From contig LZME01000023.1 of NCBI GenBank assembly GCA_001673575.1, forward strand, positions 1 through 64,000: a DNA stretch of 64,000 nt. The letters run 5' to 3'. This document shows positions 37,770 through 46,729 of this stretch, piece after piece. Below the pieces are notes generated by a model that saw only the letters and a program-made list of their open reading frames with translations, was not told the DNA's origin and ran no database searches. Each line of letters opens with the position of its first letter. The first letter of the stretch is position 1. Source of the stretch: Mycolicibacter heraklionensis (GTDB taxonomy: Bacteria > Actinomycetota > Actinomycetes > Mycobacteriales > Mycobacteriaceae). Made by a program: the position numbers and the translations under genes.

Positions 37770-38213
37770 ATGATCACAACGTCTTTGACCAGACTTGCCG
37801 CGGCCGGCGGCATGGCGCTGGCGTTGGCGAGCGGCACCGGCTTGGCAAACGCCGCACCGGCCCAGCCGACCCAGCCAGCTCAACCGGGCCAGCCGGCCCA
37901 ACCCGGACAACCGGCCCAGCCGGCCCAACCCGGACAACCGGTACAGCCGGGCCAAACAAACCAGTGGTCGCAGAACCCCGCGGTGAACACGACCTGCAGC
38001 TACTCCCAGGTCGTGGCGGCAATGAACGCGCAATCGCCGGACACCGCAGCACAATTCAACGCGGCACCCATGGCGCAGTCGTTCTTGCAGAACTTCCTTG
38101 CGGCACCGCCGCCGCAACGTGAGCAGATGCTCGAGCAGGCCCAGGCAGTGCCGGAGGCGGCGCAGTACGTCAACCTGGTCGGGCCCATCGCCAAGACCTG
38201 TGACAAATACTGA
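37770..38213 (+). CDS. Hemophore-related secreted protein with Pro/Gln-rich insert
   Basis: 147 residues. Signal peptide to about residue 28 (TGLANA), then about 35 residues of PAQPGQ-type repeats, then the same domain as the gene at 26519: NTTCSYSQVVAAMNAQSPDTAAQFNA, FLQNFLAAPPPQREQML and a C-terminal CDKY. The Pro/Gln linker may span the cell wall. GAAGGGGAG lies just before ATG 37770. It is followed at once by the truncated DUF1360 gene. Confidence 0.87.
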   Translation: MITTSLTRLAAAGGMALALASGTGLANAAPAQPTQPAQPGQPAQPGQPAQPAQPGQPVQPGQTNQWSQNPAVNTTCSYSQVVAAMNAQSPDTAAQFNAAPMAQSFLQNFLAAPPPQREQMLEQAQAVPEAAQYVNLVGPIAKTCDKY

Positions 38214-38216
38214 GTG

Positions 38217-38594
38217 ATGACTCAATCGACCGGGGCCGGCAGCACCATCGCGGACGCGGCCAAGCGGGAAGCCGACGCGTACCGCGGCGACAACCCGCGC
38301 CCACTGGGGGGATACGTGATTGTGCTGCTGGTCTACGGCGGGTTGGTCGCGGCGGTAACCGTGGCCGCCGCGGCCACCGGCCGCCGTCTGCCGCAGGGCT
38401 GGAGGGCCGCAGACCTGCTGACGGTGACTCTCGGTACCCACAAACTGTCCAGAACGTTGGCCAAGGACGCGGTGACCAGCCCGCTGCGCGCGCCTTTTGC
38501 CCACTACACGGGGACCGGGGGCCCCGCCGAGGTGATGGAGGAGACCAGGCGCTCCAGCGCGCTGTGTCACAGCCTGGGGGAGCTGTTGACATGA
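38217..38594 (+). pseudogene. Truncated DUF1360-family membrane protein
   Basis: 125 codons: ADAAKREADAYRGDN, one membrane helix, THKLSRTLAKDAVTSPLRAPFAHYTG, ending CHSLGELLT-stop. DUF1360 proteins continue with CPFC and another membrane region. Here the stop TGA is followed in frame by codons for PFCLDM, so the first Cys codon TGC appears to have become TGA; a few codons later the similarity is lost. It begins right after the hemophore-type stop (GTG 38214 or ATG 38217). Probably inactive. Confidence 0.7.
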
Positions 38595-38727
38595 CCGTTT
38601 TGTCTGGATATGCGCATCCACGACCGATGCGGATACCGCGGCGTCTAACCCGCGCACTTCGATGCGACCGCCGACCTCGCGACACCGCAGTGCCGGTTGA
38701 CCGCCCGTGGCCGGCCCACGCACCCCA

Positions 38728-39156
38728 ATGACGAGCATCGCGTTCAACTTGCCGCGGACAGTGACCCTGGCGGCGGACGCCGCACTGCTGGGCTTGGCGG
38801 GCCTGCATGCCTACCTGCTGGCCACCGCAGTGCACCGTCCCGGCTATTTCGCGGTGTATTGCGTCGCGATGATCATCGGTTGTGTCATCGCCGCCGGAAT
38901 TACCTGGATCGACGTCGACGATATTGTGCCGGCCGCGGGGTGGAAGGCGGGCGGGATCCTGTGCACGGCTTTTATGATCGGCTATCCCATCAGCAGGATG
39001 GTGCGCCTGCCGGGCTTGTCGGCGCTCACGGGGCGATGGGATCTGGCTCCGGGAAACCTGGCGTTGGCCTGCGCGGCGGCTTTCCTCGGGCTGTATCTGA
39101 CGGTGCTGTTCGGGGTCAATGTGGCGTTCGGGCAGCGCAGGGGCTGGTATGACTGA
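38728..39156 (+). CDS. Four-helix membrane protein, partner of the Mo reductase
   Basis: 142 residues (ATG 38728; GTG 38707 is in frame). Four membrane helices: AADAALLGLAGLHAYLLATA, YCVAMIIGCVIAAGITW, ILCTAFMIGYPIS, and ALACAAAFLGLYLTVLFGVNVAF. No cofactor motif seen and no family recognised. Its stop overlaps the start of the cytochrome b/molybdopterin gene (TGATG), so it is very likely a subunit or assembly partner of that enzyme. Confidence 0.7.
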   Translation: MTSIAFNLPRTVTLAADAALLGLAGLHAYLLATAVHRPGYFAVYCVAMIIGCVIAAGITWIDVDDIVPAAGWKAGGILCTAFMIGYPISRMVRLPGLSALTGRWDLAPGNLALACAAAFLGLYLTVLFGVNVAFGQRRGWYD

Positions 39157-40643
39157 TGCTGCTCGACTATCCGGCCTGGCTGCGGATTGACCACTGGCTC
39201 AACGTCTTGTTCCTGACCCTGCTGCTGCGCAGCGGCTTCGAGATCCTGTCCACCCATCCAAAGCTGTACTGGCACGCGGACAGTGCTCCCGGGACGGAGT
39301 GGGCGCGCTTCACCGACAAAGTGATGCCCACCAACAAGCTCTACGACACCCTGGACGAGGAGGAGGACTATCACCCTCTGATCGCGCTGCCTGGCCATAG
39401 GGAGCTGGGCATGGGCCGCCATTGGCATTTCGCCGCGGTCATCGGCTGGATTCTGCTCGGAACTTCGTACTACATATTGCTTTTCGTGACCGGGCAGTGG
39501 CACCGATACTGGCCCTATTCCTGGTCGATATTCGCCGAGGCCTGGAACGATATCGTCACCTACGCCAGTTTCAATCTGCCCCCGTTGCTGCCGGGCGAAC
39601 CGCTGGACGCCATTCAGAAGCTGACTTACGCCGCGGTGATCTTCGTGTTGGCACCATTTCAGATCCTCACCGGGGCCGCGCAATCACCGGCGATCGAGGC
39701 ACGCTTCCCGCGGTATGTGCGGCTGTTCGGCGGCCGGCAGGCTGCCCGCAGCCTGCACTTCCTCGGCCTGGTTGCGTTCGTGGTGTTCATCGTGATCCAT
39801 CTGGCGATGGTCTTCTTCTGGGGCTGGGGCCGCCTGACGGCGTTGATGATCTTCGGGTCGGTTCGCAACGCCTACTGGGCGACTGGCCTGTCATTGCTCA
39901 TCATCGCGGCGATCGTCGCGGTCCACATTGCGGCCACGCTGTGGAGTCAGCGCAGCCCTTCGTCGGTGCGTCGGGTACTCGGCGCGCTGATCAGCGTGCC
40001 GCGCAAGGGCCTGTTGCGCCGGTTGGACTCGCGGCAGAACTACCCGGTGCGCATGCTGTCGACGGAGCACCGTGTCAATGGCAAACCGCCGACCGCCGAC
40101 TATTACAAGGTGATGGCGGTGCACAACTTCGTCGATTGGCGCCTGCGGGTCGGCGGGCTGGTGGAGCAACCGACGACGCTGGACCTGGCTGGGGTTCGGG
40201 CGCTGGCTGAGCCGCAGACTCAGCGGGTACTGCACAACTGCGTGCAGGGCTGGACGTCGGTCGGCGAGTGGACCGGAATTCCGCTGGGAACCCTGGTGGA
40301 TCTGGTGCAGCCGTTGCCGCAAGCCCGCTACATCTGCTTTATGAGCATGCAGGACAACAGCACTGACGAGCCGAGCGCGGAAGGTGGGGGTCAGTTCTAC
40401 GAGGTACTCGATCTCAAGCTGGCCCACAAACCGCAGATGCTGTTGGCCTACGCGATGAACGGTCAGCCGTTGCCCATCAAGCACGGGGCGCCCCTGCGGC
40501 TTCGGGCGGAGACGCAGGTCGGTTTCAAAATGGCCAAGTGGATCAATCAGATCGAGTTCGTAGACGACTATGCCCATATCGGGAAGGGGCGCGGTGGCTG
40601 GCGCGAGGACAACGTCTACTACGGCATGGACGGAGAGATCTGA
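39156..40643 (+). CDS. Cytochrome b561-like / molybdopterin oxidoreductase fusion
   Basis: 495 residues in two parts. Residues 1-270: a Ni/Fe-hydrogenase-type cytochrome b with about five helices and His residues in WLRIDHWLNVLFL, GRHWHFAAVIGW, LHFLGLVAFVVFIVIHLAMVF. Residues about 310-495: a sulfite-oxidase-family Oxidored_molyb domain with RVLHNCVQGWTSVGEWTGIPL; its Cys is the expected Mo ligand. Likely a membrane-bound reductase or dehydrogenase exchanging electrons with quinone through the heme helices. No Tat signal is seen because the molybdopterin domain is C-terminal. Confidence 0.85.
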   Translation: MLLDYPAWLRIDHWLNVLFLTLLLRSGFEILSTHPKLYWHADSAPGTEWARFTDKVMPTNKLYDTLDEEEDYHPLIALPGHRELGMGRHWHFAAVIGWILLGTSYYILLFVTGQWHRYWPYSWSIFAEAWNDIVTYASFNLPPLLPGEPLDAIQKLTYAAVIFVLAPFQILTGAAQSPAIEARFPRYVRLFGGRQAARSLHFLGLVAFVVFIVIHLAMVFFWGWGRLTALMIFGSVRNAYWATGLSLLIIAAIVAVHIAATLWSQRSPSSVRRVLGALISVPRKGLLRRLDSRQNYPVRMLSTEHRVNGKPPTADYYKVMAVHNFVDWRLRVGGLVEQPTTLDLAGVRALAEPQTQRVLHNCVQGWTSVGEWTGIPLGTLVDLVQPLPQARYICFMSMQDNSTDEPSAEGGGQFYEVLDLKLAHKPQMLLAYAMNGQPLPIKHGAPLRLRAETQVGFKMAKWINQIEFVDDYAHIGKGRGGWREDNVYYGMDGEI

Positions 40644-40644
40644 C

Positions 40645-40914
40645 ATGACCGCAATCGTCGATGCGCGCCCGGAACTGATCGATCTGGGCCAGATCGCCAG
40701 CGCTCGGGTGTCGGAACTGGTCACGGTGCGCGGCGGATACTGCGCGGCCTGCGGTGGAACCGATTTCGCGGTGGGACAGGCGCTGTACCTGGGTTTCTTG
40801 TTCCTTGATGAAGACGACGACGCCTACCTCGTCGCACTGACCTGCCGTAATACCTCGTGTCCGCAGCCGCGAACCGCGATCCGGCTGCGATCAGGCGAAT
40901 TCCTGGACTATTAG
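40645..40914 (+). CDS. Small zinc-ribbon-like protein
   Basis: 89 residues. Two Cys pairs, GGYCAACGGTDF and TCRNTSCPQPR, suggest a metal-binding ribbon; otherwise acidic (LDEDDDAYLVAL). It starts one base after the stop of the fused Mo reductase, so it belongs to that operon. No name recognised. Confidence 0.7.
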   Translation: MTAIVDARPELIDLGQIASARVSELVTVRGGYCAACGGTDFAVGQALYLGFLFLDEDDDAYLVALTCRNTSCPQPRTAIRLRSGEFLDY

Positions 40915-41195
40915 CGGGGCAGGTCGGGGCGGGCCAGATCGAATCGTTCTACCAGATCCGCCACGTCGCGCAGCTCGTCGCAGAGCACCGCAAAGCGGCA
41001 CTCTGCATCGTCGTCGAGCAGACCACGGTTGTGGTAATACACCAGTCGGCGCAGCCGTCCGGCCATCGCGGTGCCCCACCGGATACTCAGGTCGTAGATC
41101 TGTTCGTCGTCGACGTCGCTGTGCCGTCCCAGATCCTGCAGCGCGCGCAGCTGCTCGGTGAGCACCGCAACATCGTCGTCGATGCTGATCCTCAT
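40911..41195 (-). CDS. Hypothetical helical protein
   Basis: 94 residues: MRISIDDDVAVLTEQLRALQDLGRH..., soluble, mostly helical, acidic, one Cys pair (ECRFAVLC). Not recognised. It overlaps the zinc-ribbon gene tail to tail by 4 bases and starts 4 bases within the end of the upstream lipoprotein gene, so it is translationally coupled to that gene. Confidence 0.65.
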   Translation of the reverse strand: MRISIDDDVAVLTEQLRALQDLGRHSDVDDEQIYDLSIRWGTAMAGRLRRLVYYHNRGLLDDDAECRFAVLCDELRDVADLVERFDLARPDLPR

Positions 41196-42223
41196 AGCGG
41201 CGGCTTGGTGACGCTGACCACGAGCGGCTGGCCCCGAAGGGTCAGGTATATCCGGTCGGGGCCGATCGCCATGCCGGACAAGGGTGCGGACCGGGCCGGC
41301 CCGGACGGTAGACCGGCCCGGTAGTCAAGGACACTCAGCAGCGGAATGCTGGCGTGTGGATAGCCGGTGAAAGTCGCCGACTCGAAAACGGTTACGTCGG
41401 TGTCGGTGCCGGCGTACACGCGGGTGTCGTCGGAGCCCAGGTAGCGAATCGGCGAGGAGACCGGCGAGCGGCCGACGACTTGCAAGCCGTGCCCGCCGCG
41501 CGCGGATTCGACGGCGTAGAGGGTGTCGCCGCGCGCGTCGGCCAGATAGACCCGGCCTGCCGCCGTGCCGTCACCCGCTGCCACGAGAACTCTTGCGTCG
41601 TAATGCCCGCGTTGCTCGGGCGGCGACGACGAGCCCTTGTAGTACGACAGACCGTTCGGCCCGTAGACGTGGTATTCGATAGTGCGCCCGCGGTTGGCGC
41701 CGTCGATGGCACCGGTGGGGCCCGCGGCTACCCGGGCGCCGGGCAGTTTCCGCAGGCCGTACTCCTCGACTGGGGTAACCGTCGCGCCGTCGGCGGACAG
41801 CGCGAGCAGCATCCGCATCCCCGAATCTTCGGCCAGCGTGGTCGGCGACGGCCCGGCATCGATGTCGCCGACTTGCCGTAGGCCGGTCAACTCCACCGCT
41901 GCTACTCGTTCGCGTGTCGGCTGCGGCACGAACACGGTTCGATCATCGGCGCGGCTGATCTGAACATTGCGTCCGGCGCCGAGTGGTTCAGACAACCGGG
42001 TGGCCGCCTCGTCGGGGCGGGCGGGGTGATCGACCGCCGCCAATCGCCCGTCGTCGGTAAGCGCGAGTAGCGCCCCGGTGGCATGCGACCACACGGGGGA
42101 GTGCAGCGGCACCCGCACCGGTACCGAGACGGCTTGCGGCGCGCTCTGCGAGACCGGCGCCGCGCAGCCGGCGCAGGCAAGGAGGCCGACGACTGTCGCC
42201 CCGAACCCGGCGCCCCAATTCAT
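41192..42223 (-). CDS. Lipoprotein with beta-propeller-like body
   Basis: 343 residues. Lipobox LLACAGC, lipidated Cys about residue 19. The body has repeated strand patterns around GRLAAVDHP, ERVAAVELTGLRQVGDIDAGPSPTTLA, GRVYLADARGDTLYAVE and DDTRVYAGTDTDVTVF, like YVTN/NHL-type propellers. Function unknown, probably an extracytoplasmic binding protein. ATG 42223 is 9 bases after a GGGTAC hexamer. It shares the upstream region with the divergent DJ-1 operon. Confidence 0.82.
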   Translation of the reverse strand: MNWGAGFGATVVGLLACAGCAAPVSQSAPQAVSVPVRVPLHSPVWSHATGALLALTDDGRLAAVDHPARPDEAATRLSEPLGAGRNVQISRADDRTVFVPQPTRERVAAVELTGLRQVGDIDAGPSPTTLAEDSGMRMLLALSADGATVTPVEEYGLRKLPGARVAAGPTGAIDGANRGRTIEYHVYGPNGLSYYKGSSSPPEQRGHYDARVLVAAGDGTAAGRVYLADARGDTLYAVESARGGHGLQVVGRSPVSSPIRYLGSDDTRVYAGTDTDVTVFESATFTGYPHASIPLLSVLDYRAGLPSGPARSAPLSGMAIGPDRIYLTLRGQPLVVSVTKPPL

Positions 42224-42232
42224 GACGGCGGG

Positions 42233-42258
42233 GTACCCCCGCACGTGCACTACTACAC
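42233..42258 (-). promoter_or_regulatory. SigF-type promoter (lipoprotein), leaderless spacing
   Basis: Minus strand: GTGT (42258-42255), 16 bases, GGGTAC (42238-42233), one -35 mismatch. The start codon follows after 9 bases. Back to back with the promoter at 42265-42290. Confidence 0.55.
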
Positions 42259-42264
42259 CGCTTC

Positions 42265-42290
42265 GTTTGTGGGACCGGGCAGTCGGGTAT
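42265..42290 (+). promoter_or_regulatory. SigF-type promoter (DJ-1 operon)
   Basis: GTTT (42265-42268), 16 bases, GGGTAT (42285-42290), an exact match. 46 bases before ATG 42337. Confidence 0.8.
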
Positions 42291-42336
42291 GCGAGTCGCT
42301 ACCGGGGAGCCGACCGCAGCACAGAAAGGAGAGGTC

Positions 42337-42906
42337 ATGTCCGGATCGCTGGAAGGACGGCGGGTCGCGTTTTTGGTGGCGCCGGAGGGTGTCGAACAGG
42401 TCGAGCTGACCGAACCGTGGCGGGCGGTCACCGAAGCCGGTGCGCGTCCGACGCTGGTGTCCACAGCCGACGGCCCGGTTCAGGCCTTCAACCATCTGGA
42501 CCGAGCCGACAAGTTCGACGTGGACCGACAGGTCAAAGATGCCTCGGCGGATGACTTCGATGCACTGGTCTTGCCGGGCGGGGTGGCCAACCCCGACCAG
42601 CTGCGCACCGACGAACGCGCGGTGTCGTTCGTGCGCGAATTCTTTGACGTCGGTAAACCTGTCGCCGTTATCTGCCATGGCCCGTGGACACTGGTCGAAG
42701 CCGGAGTCGTTGCCGGCCGGCGAATTACGTCGTGGCCCAGCTTGCGTACCGACATCGTCAATGCGGGCGGAGATTGGGTCGACCAGGAGTTGGTGCGCTG
42801 CGACTGCGGTCCATCGATACTGCTGTCGAGCCGCAAACCCGACGACCTCCCGGCCTTCTGTGATGCACTGGTGGACGAGTTCGCGGCCCGGGGAGCGACG
42901 CTGTGA
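42337..42906 (+). CDS. DJ-1/PfpI-family protein
   Basis: 189 residues. Class I glutamine-amidotransferase-like fold with nucleophile elbow AVICHGPWTLVEAG (Cys in CHG), VAFLVAPEGVEQVELTEPW at the N-terminus, and LVLPGGVANPDQLRTDERAV. Such proteins act as glyoxalase III, deglycases or stress chaperones; the activity is not decidable here. AAAGGAGAGG immediately precedes ATG 42337. First gene of a three-gene unit. Confidence 0.92.
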   Translation: MSGSLEGRRVAFLVAPEGVEQVELTEPWRAVTEAGARPTLVSTADGPVQAFNHLDRADKFDVDRQVKDASADDFDALVLPGGVANPDQLRTDERAVSFVREFFDVGKPVAVICHGPWTLVEAGVVAGRRITSWPSLRTDIVNAGGDWVDQELVRCDCGPSILLSSRKPDDLPAFCDALVDEFAARGATL

Positions 42907-43253
42907 TGGCAGAGCCGATGCCGGTGCCAGTCGAGAGCGACAACCGCCGCGCCCGACTCTGGGTCAACTGGGCCGCTGCCCTGCTGACTGCCGCCGGCGC
43001 CGCCCTGGTGATGGTGGTCGCGACGGGGGCCGTGATGAGCACCGCCGCCTGCAGCACCGCCGAGTGCCCCGACCTCGGGCCCAATGGAGTGGTCTTCGGA
43101 ATGCTCTACTACGGCGCGCCCGTCATTGCCGCGTTGACCATCCTGGCCTCCTTCTTCACGGCGGGGCGCCGGCGTGGATTCTGGGTGCCGGTGGCCGGTT
43201 GGGCGCTGCTGGGGATCGATCTGCTGGCGCTGGTGATCGCCTTCCGGCGCTAG
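42903..43253 (+). CDS. Small membrane protein (paralogue of the gene at 26087)
   Basis: 116 residues, GTG 42903 (or ATG 42906), overlapping the DJ-1 stop. Three membrane segments and the Cys-containing loop AACSTAECPDLGPNGVVFGMLYYGAP (shared with the protein at 26087-26482), then RRRGFWVPVAGWALLGIDLLALVIAF. No family name recognised. Co-transcription with DJ-1 suggests a stress-related membrane role. Confidence 0.75.
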   Translation: MMAEPMPVPVESDNRRARLWVNWAAALLTAAGAALVMVVATGAVMSTAACSTAECPDLGPNGVVFGMLYYGAPVIAALTILASFFTAGRRRGFWVPVAGWALLGIDLLALVIAFRR

Positions 43254-43271
43254 AGGGCAGGCGGCTCGTCA

Positions 43272-44732
43272 ATGGATCAGCGCCGAGCACCTGTGCTGGA
43301 AGCCCTCGCCGACTACCAACGCAGGGACCGGTACGGGTTCAGCCCGCCAGGACACCGCCGTGGACGCGGCGCAGACGAGTCGGTGCTCGACGTGCTGGGC
43401 GCCGATCTGTTCGGCGCCGATGTACTCGCCCGCGGTGGTTTGGATGATTGGGAAGCGCGTGGGGAGTTCCTGACCGACGCCGAGCAGTTGATGGCCGACG
43501 CCGTCGGTGCCTCGTCGGCGTTCTTCTCCACCTGTGGCAGTTCGCTTTCCGTTCGCGCCGCGATGATGGCGGTGGCCGGCGGTGCGGACGGCGGACTGCT
43601 GCTGCCGCGCGACTGCCACAAGTCCGTGGTGGGTGGACTGATCTTCTCCGGCATCCGGCCGCGCTGGATCGTCCCGCGGTGGGACACCGACCGGCATCTG
43701 TGCCATCCGCCGTCGCCGGAACGGGTGGCCGGTGCGTGGGAGGAGAATCCCGACGCCGCGGGCGCTCTGGTGGTCAGCCCGTCGCCGTACGGTACCTGCG
43801 CGGACCTGGCTGCCATCGCCGAGATATGTCATGACCGGGGCAAGCCGCTGATTGTCGATGAGGCCTGGGGCGCGCATCTGCCCTTCCACGAAGATCTTCC
43901 GACCTGGGCGATGGACGCCGGCGCAGACGTCTGCGTGGTCAGCGTGCACAAGATGGGCGCGGGATTCGAGCAGGGCTCGGTGTACCACATTCAGGGCGAT
44001 CTCATCGACCGTGAGCGGCTGACGGCGTGCGCCGATCTGTTGATGACCACCAGTCCCAGCGTGCCGATCTACGCAGCACTGGATGGCTGGCGGCGTCAGA
44101 TGGTGCACCACGGGCATGAATTGTTGGACGCCGCACTTAAATTGGCAGGCGAGGTGCGCGGGCGCATCGGGGAGATTGCGGGAGTCGAAGTGCTCGAAGA
44201 CGCGTTGCTCGGTGTGGAGGCCTCGCACGATCTGGACCGACTGCAGGTCCTGATCGACGTATCGGGGACCGGGACGTCGGGCTATCAGGCCAGGGATTGG
44301 CTACGCGAACAGCGTTTCCTCGACGTGGGATTGGCCGATCACCGGCGCATCCTGGTCACCATGTCCTTCGCCGATGACTCCGGTACGGCTGACCGGCTGC
44401 TGGACGCGCTACACGGGTGGCGCGACGCCGCGGCATCTTTCCAACGACCGCCGAAGATCCGATTGCCTTCGCCGCAGGAGCTGCAACTGGAGACCGTGCA
44501 GTTGCCCCGGGACGCATTCTTCGGTCCTACCGAGATGGTCGCCGCATCGCGGGCTGCCGGACGCATCGCAGCAGAGCAGATCACCCCGTATCCGCCGGGC
44601 GTGCCGGCAGTGGTGCCCGGCGAGCGCCTCGACACCGCCGTCATCGACTATCTGCGGTCCGGTCTGGCAGCCGGGATGGCATTGCCCGACGCCGCGGATT
44701 CGTCACTCGAGCAGATCCGCGTGGTGGCCTAA
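43272..44732 (+). CDS. PLP-dependent Orn/Lys/Arg decarboxylase family protein
   Basis: 486 residues. Fold-type I PLP enzyme: YGFSPPGHRRGRGAD, FFSTCGSSLSVRAAMMAV, LPRDCHKSVVGGLIFSG, PLIVDEAWGAHLPF (PLP-binding Asp), and VVSVHKMGAGFEQG with the Schiff-base Lys. The short form, without the N-terminal wing, resembles biosynthetic arginine/lysine decarboxylases. Probable amino-acid decarboxylation in acid or general stress, or polyamine synthesis. 18 bases behind the membrane protein, third gene of the SigF-type DJ-1 unit. Confidence 0.87.
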   Translation: MDQRRAPVLEALADYQRRDRYGFSPPGHRRGRGADESVLDVLGADLFGADVLARGGLDDWEARGEFLTDAEQLMADAVGASSAFFSTCGSSLSVRAAMMAVAGGADGGLLLPRDCHKSVVGGLIFSGIRPRWIVPRWDTDRHLCHPPSPERVAGAWEENPDAAGALVVSPSPYGTCADLAAIAEICHDRGKPLIVDEAWGAHLPFHEDLPTWAMDAGADVCVVSVHKMGAGFEQGSVYHIQGDLIDRERLTACADLLMTTSPSVPIYAALDGWRRQMVHHGHELLDAALKLAGEVRGRIGEIAGVEVLEDALLGVEASHDLDRLQVLIDVSGTGTSGYQARDWLREQRFLDVGLADHRRILVTMSFADDSGTADRLLDALHGWRDAAASFQRPPKIRLPSPQELQLETVQLPRDAFFGPTEMVAASRAAGRIAAEQITPYPPGVPAVVPGERLDTAVIDYLRSGLAAGMALPDAADSSLEQIRVVA

Positions 44733-44744
44733 GAGCCGGCGCGG

Positions 44745-44770
44745 GTTTTGCCCCAACAGCGTCGGGGTAG
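44745..44770 (+). promoter_or_regulatory. SigF-type promoter (hemerythrin), leaderless spacing
   Basis: GTTT (44745-44748), 16 bases, GGGTAG (44765-44770). ATG 44780 follows after 9 bases. Confidence 0.78.
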
Positions 44771-44779
44771 CCCATAGCC

Positions 44780-45343
44780 ATGGCACAGACGACATTGCAC
44801 AGCCGGACGGACGTGGTCGATTTCCTCACCGAGCAGCATCAGCGCATCAAGACGCTGTTCGACGAGACACTGCTGGCCGCCGGCTCCGAGCGAGACGAGT
44901 CGTTCGTCCGGCTGCGCCGGCTGCTGGCCGTTCATGAGACGGCCGAAGAGGAGATCGTGCATCCGCGAGCTGCCCGCGAGCTCGACAACGGCCGCGCGAT
45001 GATCGATGCGCGGTTGGCCGAGGAGAAGAAGGCCAAGGAGGCCCTGGGTGAGCTGGAGAACGTCAACGTCGATTCGGAGTTCTTCACCGAAAAGCTTCGG
45101 GAGCTTCGCGACGACGTCCTCGAACATGCCGGCCACGAAGAACACGACGAATTTGCCCAGCTGCGTGACGAACTCAGCGAATCCGAACTGAAGCTGTTGG
45201 AGAGGGTGGTCAGGCTCGCCGAGGCGATCGCTCCCACCAGGCCACACGCCGGGGTCGAGGGAGCACTGGCCAACGCGTTTGTCGGGCCCTTTGCCTCCAT
45301 GGTGGACCGGGCTCGAGACGCGATCCTGGGGTATGACTCATGA
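44780..45343 (+). CDS. Hemerythrin HHE domain protein
   Basis: 187 residues. Four-helix bundle with metal-binding residues in EQHQRIKTLFDE, AVHETAEEEIVHP and EHAGHEEHDEF, giving His/Glu ligands for a di-iron centre. Mycobacterial HHE proteins act in responses to oxidative and nitrosative stress, and some act through SigF. Predicted leaderless from a SigF-type promoter. Its stop overlaps the next small gene (ATGA). Confidence 0.9.
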   Translation: MAQTTLHSRTDVVDFLTEQHQRIKTLFDETLLAAGSERDESFVRLRRLLAVHETAEEEIVHPRAARELDNGRAMIDARLAEEKKAKEALGELENVNVDSEFFTEKLRELRDDVLEHAGHEEHDEFAQLRDELSESELKLLERVVRLAEAIAPTRPHAGVEGALANAFVGPFASMVDRARDAILGYDS

Positions 45344-45495
45344 TCGGCCTCGGGTTGCTGCTGCTGATCCTGGGCCTGGTTTTCGACATCTACGTCCTGT
45401 GGGCGGTCGGGATCGTCCTGCTGGTCGTGGGAGCGGTGTTCTGGCTGTTGGGGGCGGTGGGGCGCCCCGTCGCCGGCAGACGCTACTGGTATTGA
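45340..45495 (+). CDS. DUF6131-type small hydrophobic protein (1)
   Basis: 51 residues. Two membrane helices, LGLLLLILGLVFDIYVLWAV and GIVLLVVGAVFWLLGAVG, and a conserved tail GRRYWY. Same family as the protein at 60248-60403, with an identical tail. Overlaps the hemerythrin stop by 4 bases, so it is coupled to it. Function unknown; such peptides commonly sit beside stress genes. Confidence 0.85.
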   Translation: MIGLGLLLLILGLVFDIYVLWAVGIVLLVVGAVFWLLGAVGRPVAGRRYWY

Positions 45496-45513
45496 TCGGC
45501 TCCGTGGCCTAAG

Positions 45514-46719
<1,206 letters not shown>

Positions 46720-46729
46720 CTACACCGAC

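Noticed and set aside
36944..37837. Open frame overlapping the cutinase gene on the same strand
   Set aside because: Wrong frame and Arg-rich; the cutinase motifs lie in the other frame behind an exact promoter.
38592..38594. TGA in the DUF1360 gene as a selenocysteine codon
   Set aside because: No SECIS-like hairpin follows, and the downstream sequence diverges from the family within about ten codons.
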